This document shows positions 61,110 through 64,000 of a DNA stretch of 64,000 bases, in pieces. A program made the position numbers and the translations under genes. Numbering within the stretch: position 1 is the first letter of the stretch; every line of letters starts with the position of its first letter. Source of the stretch: Halarsenatibacter silvermanii (lineage in GTDB: Bacteria; Bacillota; Halanaerobiia; Halanaerobiales; Halarsenatibacteraceae); the NCBI RefSeq assembly GCF_900103135.1, contig NZ_FNGO01000009.1:40998-104997 (forward strand), written 5' to 3'. The notes below the pieces were generated by a model. It saw nothing but the letters and a program-made list of their open reading frames with translations, searched no databases and was not told the origin of the DNA.

Positions 61110-62332
61110 CCGAAAAAATAGCCATTATCGGCGCCGGACCTGCCGGCCTTAGCGCCGCCAGAACGCTCAGGTCCCGGGGGTGCGGCGCCCGGATTCGAAT
61201 GTTTTCAGCTGAAAAAGCCCCGCCCTATGCCCCCGCTTCTCTGGGCAGATATTTGATAGAGGATAGAGAGGATATCCTCTACTGGCAGGGCCGGGATATC
61301 TGCAAGCGGCTGGAAATAGACGAACACCGGGGAGAAAAGGTGGTTAAAGTCGAGTCCGAAGAAAAAGCTCTGACCACTGCGGCCGGCAGAGAGTATGCTT
61401 TCGATAAGCTTCTCATAGCCTCCGGGAGTTCCCTTAAGATCTCCGAGGTAATAGAGGGACATGATAAGGAAGGGCTTTTGAACTTCAAAGATCTCTCAGC
61501 CACCAGAAAAATAAAGAAGCTGGCAGCTTCCGGCCGCGGCACAGCAGTGATAATCGGGGGAGGATTTATCGGAGTCGAGATCGCCCTCTGCCTGGCCGAG
61601 ATAGGCATAAAACCCTCTGTCCTCAACCGGCGGTCCTGGATTATGCCCAGGCTTTTGGACAGGGAAACCGCCGGCCGGGTGGTCGCGGATCTCGAAGAAA
61701 AAGGAGTAGATGTTCGATTGAATACCGAGGGCAAATATCTGCACGGAGAGGAGAGGGTCGAGGCTGTGGAAACCACCTCCGGAGATATCCTGAAAGCGGA
61801 TATCTATATAGCAGCCACCGGCGTCTCCCCCAATACCGATTTCCTCCAAAATAGCGGTGTAGAATATGAAGATTGGGGGATTCCTGTCGATGGTAAGCTG
61901 CGCACGAATCATCCCCATATATTTGCCTGCGGCGATGCAGCTCTTACCCGCGATTTCTTAAGCGGAGAGCTCACATCTCACGGCCTTCATCCGGTTGCTG
62001 TCAGACATGGCAGGACAGCTGCTGTCAATATTATGGGAGCCGAAAAGGAATACGAGCGCATGTTCAGCATGAACTCCCTGAAAGAGCTCAGCTATAAGCT
62101 CATAGTGGTGGGAGAGCTAAAAGGAGAGATCATTCGGGACGAGAGCGAAGAATATCTGCGCAAAATATATCTGAAGGATGATAAAATTAACGGATTTGTC
62201 CTGCTGGGAAATATCGTCAATGCAGGAATATATAGATCTCTTTTGAAAAATCGCCGTGAGGTCAGCGGATACAGAAACTGGCTTATCTCACCTCAGTTCA
62301 ATCCGCAGGACCGGATTTACCGGTCAATTTGA
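61106..62332 (+). CDS. FAD/NAD(P)-dependent oxidoreductase linked to CO dehydrogenase
   Basis: A 408-residue two-dinucleotide-binding flavoprotein: FAD motif IAIIGAGPAGLSAARTL (about 4-20), NAD motif AVIIGGGFIGVEIALCLAEI (about 147-166) and TNHPHIFACGDAALTRDF (about 268). It resembles NADH oxidase- and rubredoxin reductase-like enzymes. Its ATG overlaps the cooS stop. The order ferredoxin, CooS, flavoprotein is the CODH arrangement that transfers CO electrons to NAD(P) or a small redox protein. The C terminus (residues about 320-408) differs from simple reductases and may dock the ferredoxin. Confidence 0.88.
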   Translation: MTEKIAIIGAGPAGLSAARTLRSRGCGARIRMFSAEKAPPYAPASLGRYLIEDREDILYWQGRDICKRLEIDEHRGEKVVKVESEEKALTTAAGREYAFDKLLIASGSSLKISEVIEGHDKEGLLNFKDLSATRKIKKLAASGRGTAVIIGGGFIGVEIALCLAEIGIKPSVLNRRSWIMPRLLDRETAGRVVADLEEKGVDVRLNTEGKYLHGEERVEAVETTSGDILKADIYIAATGVSPNTDFLQNSGVEYEDWGIPVDGKLRTNHPHIFACGDAALTRDFLSGELTSHGLHPVAVRHGRTAAVNIMGAEKEYERMFSMNSLKELSYKLIVVGELKGEIIRDESEEYLRKIYLKDDKINGFVLLGNIVNAGIYRSLLKNRREVSGYRNWLISPQFNPQDRIYRSI

Positions 62333-62538
62333 TCGGCGAGAGATAATTGCTGGCGGTGGAGAAGTCGGTTCTTATCTGCTGGAATCTATTCATTTCTCAT
62401 TGATATAATGGAGCTGAAAAGGGCAATTCAGATCGATATAAAGAAATTCAGAGAGAAATTTGAAAAAGCCGGACAATCCGATCGGCCGCTTAGATGCTAA
62501 AATGAAACAAACGTATTTATCCAGAGGAGGAGTAATTT

Positions 62539-63597
62539 TTGGCGGCAAAAGGGAGCAATAAAAAAATTGATATCGATAAATTAAAGCCTGGAATGACCAT
62601 AGCCGAAGATATTGGCAGCGAATTTGGAGCGGTGCTGATCCCTTCGGGAACTGTCCTGACAGAAGAGGTGATCAACCGGCTTGAAGATAGAGGGAGATCT
62701 GAAGTTGAGATTTTCACCGAGGCTGAAGAAGAAAGAAAAAGTAATTTAGAAAAGGTCAAAGAAAAAGAACGCGATTACAGAAAAAGCGTGATAAAGTTCG
62801 CTGAGAAATTTGAGAAGTTTATGTACAAACGCAGAGTGGAATATGACGATGTTCTGGAGCTCACAGAAAAAACCAGTAAATTATCCGAAGAGATGGACCT
62901 TGTCGATGTTCTGACCGCTATTAGAAGAGTTGATGAATACACCTATACTCATTCTCTCAATGTCGGCATTCTGGCGGGCATGTTCGCCGAATGGATCAAC
63001 CTTTCCTCCGAAAGAAAAAATAATCTCGTTCAGGCCGGTATTTTTCACGATATCGGCAAAGCAAAAATCCCCGAATCAATTCTAAAAAAGCCCGATGCTC
63101 TGACAAAAAAAGAATTCGAATTTATGAAGCAGCATTCAGTCTTTGGTTTTAGAATGGTCAAAGAGAGTCAGCAGATAGAGGATGAAGTCGCCGCGGGAAT
63201 ACTGACTCACCATGAAAGATATGATGGATCCGGCTATCCCCGTCAGTATGAGGGGGAAAAGATACCGCTCTTTGGGCGTGTTCTGGCAATAGTCGATGCC
63301 TTCGATGCGATGACGGCGGATAGAGTTTACCAGAGAGCCCGCCCGCTTTTTTATGCTATCAAAGTTGTTGAGGAGGAGTCCTTCGGTCATTTTGATTATA
63401 AATTGAAAGAAGTCTTTTTAAGGAAGATACCCAACTATTTGGTCGATGAAAGGGTTAAACTGAATAACAAAAAAGAAGCCCGGATAATTTTTATTCCTCC
63501 CTCTCATCCCTATCATCCGATAATCAAAGTCGATGACCTGTATCTCGATCTGAAAAAGAACCCCGGCCTGGAAATCGTCGAAATCATCAAAGAATAA
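62539..63597 (+). CDS. HD-GYP domain protein (probable cyclic-di-GMP phosphodiesterase)
   Basis: A 352-residue cytoplasmic protein. An N-terminal domain (about 1-100) with a basic linker precedes an HD-GYP domain (about 125-300): THSLNVGILAG, the HDIGKAKIPESIL motif (about 173), HHERYDGSGYPRQYEGEKIP (about 223; GSGYP is the GYP box) and VDAFDAMTADRVYQ. Such enzymes break down cyclic-di-GMP, regulating motility or biofilm. The start is TTG 62539, after AGAGGAGGAG. It lies alone, between the CODH operon and a dispersed element. Confidence 0.9.
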   Translation: MAAKGSNKKIDIDKLKPGMTIAEDIGSEFGAVLIPSGTVLTEEVINRLEDRGRSEVEIFTEAEEERKSNLEKVKEKERDYRKSVIKFAEKFEKFMYKRRVEYDDVLELTEKTSKLSEEMDLVDVLTAIRRVDEYTYTHSLNVGILAGMFAEWINLSSERKNNLVQAGIFHDIGKAKIPESILKKPDALTKKEFEFMKQHSVFGFRMVKESQQIEDEVAAGILTHHERYDGSGYPRQYEGEKIPLFGRVLAIVDAFDAMTADRVYQRARPLFYAIKVVEEESFGHFDYKLKEVFLRKIPNYLVDERVKLNNKKEARIIFIPPSHPYHPIIKVDDLYLDLKKNPGLEIVEIIKE

Positions 63598-64000
63598 CGG
63601 GCAGCTGTCAGGAATATTCATATTTAACCTCGACATTTATTTCCTGCGATCGCTGAGCTGCTGTTTAAATTATATTTGTTTTCAGCACCCAGCAATATAT
63701 GCTGGGATATTATTATGGCTTTAAGGCAGCATTTATCCTGTAGGATCTTCTTTTTATCAGCTGATAGATATCGTATAAGATCACTATCATGACAATAATG
63801 GCTGGAAGATATAAAGCAAAGTGATACTCGAATTTTTTCGAAACTCAGGTTAAGTCCATGGCCAAAAAATAGCGTCCCCGGCTCAGGATCTGCCGGGCTG
63901 AGCGTGAGCTCAGGGATAAGCTTTTGCGAAGGAAGCGCAATTTTTTGGCCGAAAACTAAACTTATGCCGGGGAAAAATTTCATTGTGAACGCAGCTTTAT
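63598..64000. other. 3' intergenic region with an inverted MITE copy
   Basis: About 400 bases after the HD-GYP gene. The first 140 hold no recognisable signal. From 63743 to the window end is an inverted copy of the dispersed element. Confidence 0.7.
63743..64000 (-). mobile_element. MITE-like element, inverted, cut by the window end
   Basis: Starts GGATCTTCTTTTTATCAGCT (the right terminal repeat on the minus strand) and follows the full element backwards through TAATGGCTGGAAGATATAAA, CTCAGGTTAAGTCCATGGCC, the core GGGCTGAGCGTGAGCTCAGG and TTCATTGTGAACGCAGCTTT, where the window stops. About 60 more bases would complete it. It proves that the family is present in both orientations. Confidence 0.88.

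Noticed and set aside
1..64000. tRNA, rRNA genes or complete insertion sequences with transposase
   Set aside because: None was recognised on either strand; the only mobile-type DNA is the non-coding element family.

Overview
The window looks like a piece of the genome of a strictly anaerobic, salt-adapted Firmicute of the Halanaerobiales type. This is inferred from the gene set and from the very acidic proteins; no 16S gene is present. Supporting traits are a selenoprotein glycine reductase under a tandem glycine riboswitch, a CooS-type CO dehydrogenase, TAXI-TRAP and peptide ABC uptake, a non-pyrrolysine MttB-family methyltransferase, AGGAGG ribosome binding sites throughout and frequent TTG/GTG starts.

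Layout. (1) 0.2-5.5 kb: nadE, then a plasmid-style replication and partition module on the minus strand (a DnaD-type initiator with 21-bp iterons inside its own gene, a ribbon-helix-helix-like ParB partner, ParA), set in AT-rich DNA with repeated TTTCTGAAA-type sites on both sides of parAB. (2) 5.6-16.8 kb: single metabolic and housekeeping genes (class V aminotransferase, ATP-grasp enzyme behind a probable structured leader, nucleoside hydrolase, ComEC/ComEA-like hydrolase, DMT exporter, Y-family polymerase, small exported coiled-coil protein, M20 amidohydrolase, amidase). (3) 16.8-21.9 kb: exported ankyrin-repeat protein, a cobalamin riboswitch controlling a lone lipoprotein solute-binding protein, and a SpoIIE phosphatase with a ferritin-like partner. 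(4) 22.2-26.8 kb: a tight five-gene cluster: fumarate-reductase-like flavoprotein, Fe-S subunit, creatininase-family enzyme, short ThiF protein, and a frameshifted QueG-like Fe-S protein. (5) 27.5-31.3 kb: TAXI-TRAP transporter. (6) 31.7-41.4 kb: an eight-gene operon behind an attenuator-like leader: aminotransferase, complete oligopeptide ABC transporter, MttB-family methyltransferase and a methionine gamma-lyase-like enzyme. (7) 41.5-48.1 kb: DUF255 protein, winged-helix ferredoxin, PhoU-like protein, YeiH transporter, Fe-alcohol dehydrogenase. (8) 48.4-58.4 kb: the glycine reductase locus (grdD, grdC, trxA, trxB divergent from riboswitch-grdE-grdB-grdA) followed by serine dehydratase. (9) 58.6-62.3 kb: CooF-like ferredoxin, CooS and a flavin oxidoreductase. 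(10) an HD-GYP gene and the window end.

How the genes work together. Thioredoxin and thioredoxin reductase supply electrons to the Grd selenoproteins. Component B (GrdE/GrdB) and GrdA reduce glycine, and GrdC/GrdD release acetyl phosphate. The class V aminotransferase could supply glycine from glyoxylate, and serine dehydratase makes pyruvate from serine. The CO dehydrogenase operon can feed CO-derived electrons to NAD(P). The peptide ABC-MttB-lyase operon looks like a dedicated route for importing and dismantling a methylated, possibly sulfur-containing compound whose identity is not visible from sequence.

A dispersed, non-coding element family runs through the intergenic regions (full copies near 15.0 kb and at the window end, an internally deleted copy at 1.2 kb, halves at 5.6, 48.2 and 58.4 kb). 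It has terminal inverted repeats (GGATCTTCTTG...), 8-bp target duplications and a long internal palindrome, so it behaves like a MITE. Two genes (QueG-like at 26.5 kb and the Fe-alcohol dehydrogenase at 47.0 kb) appear shifted in frame at homopolymer runs, which may be genuine decay or sequencing error. Both selenoprotein genes are interrupted by in-frame TGA codons and must be read through them.
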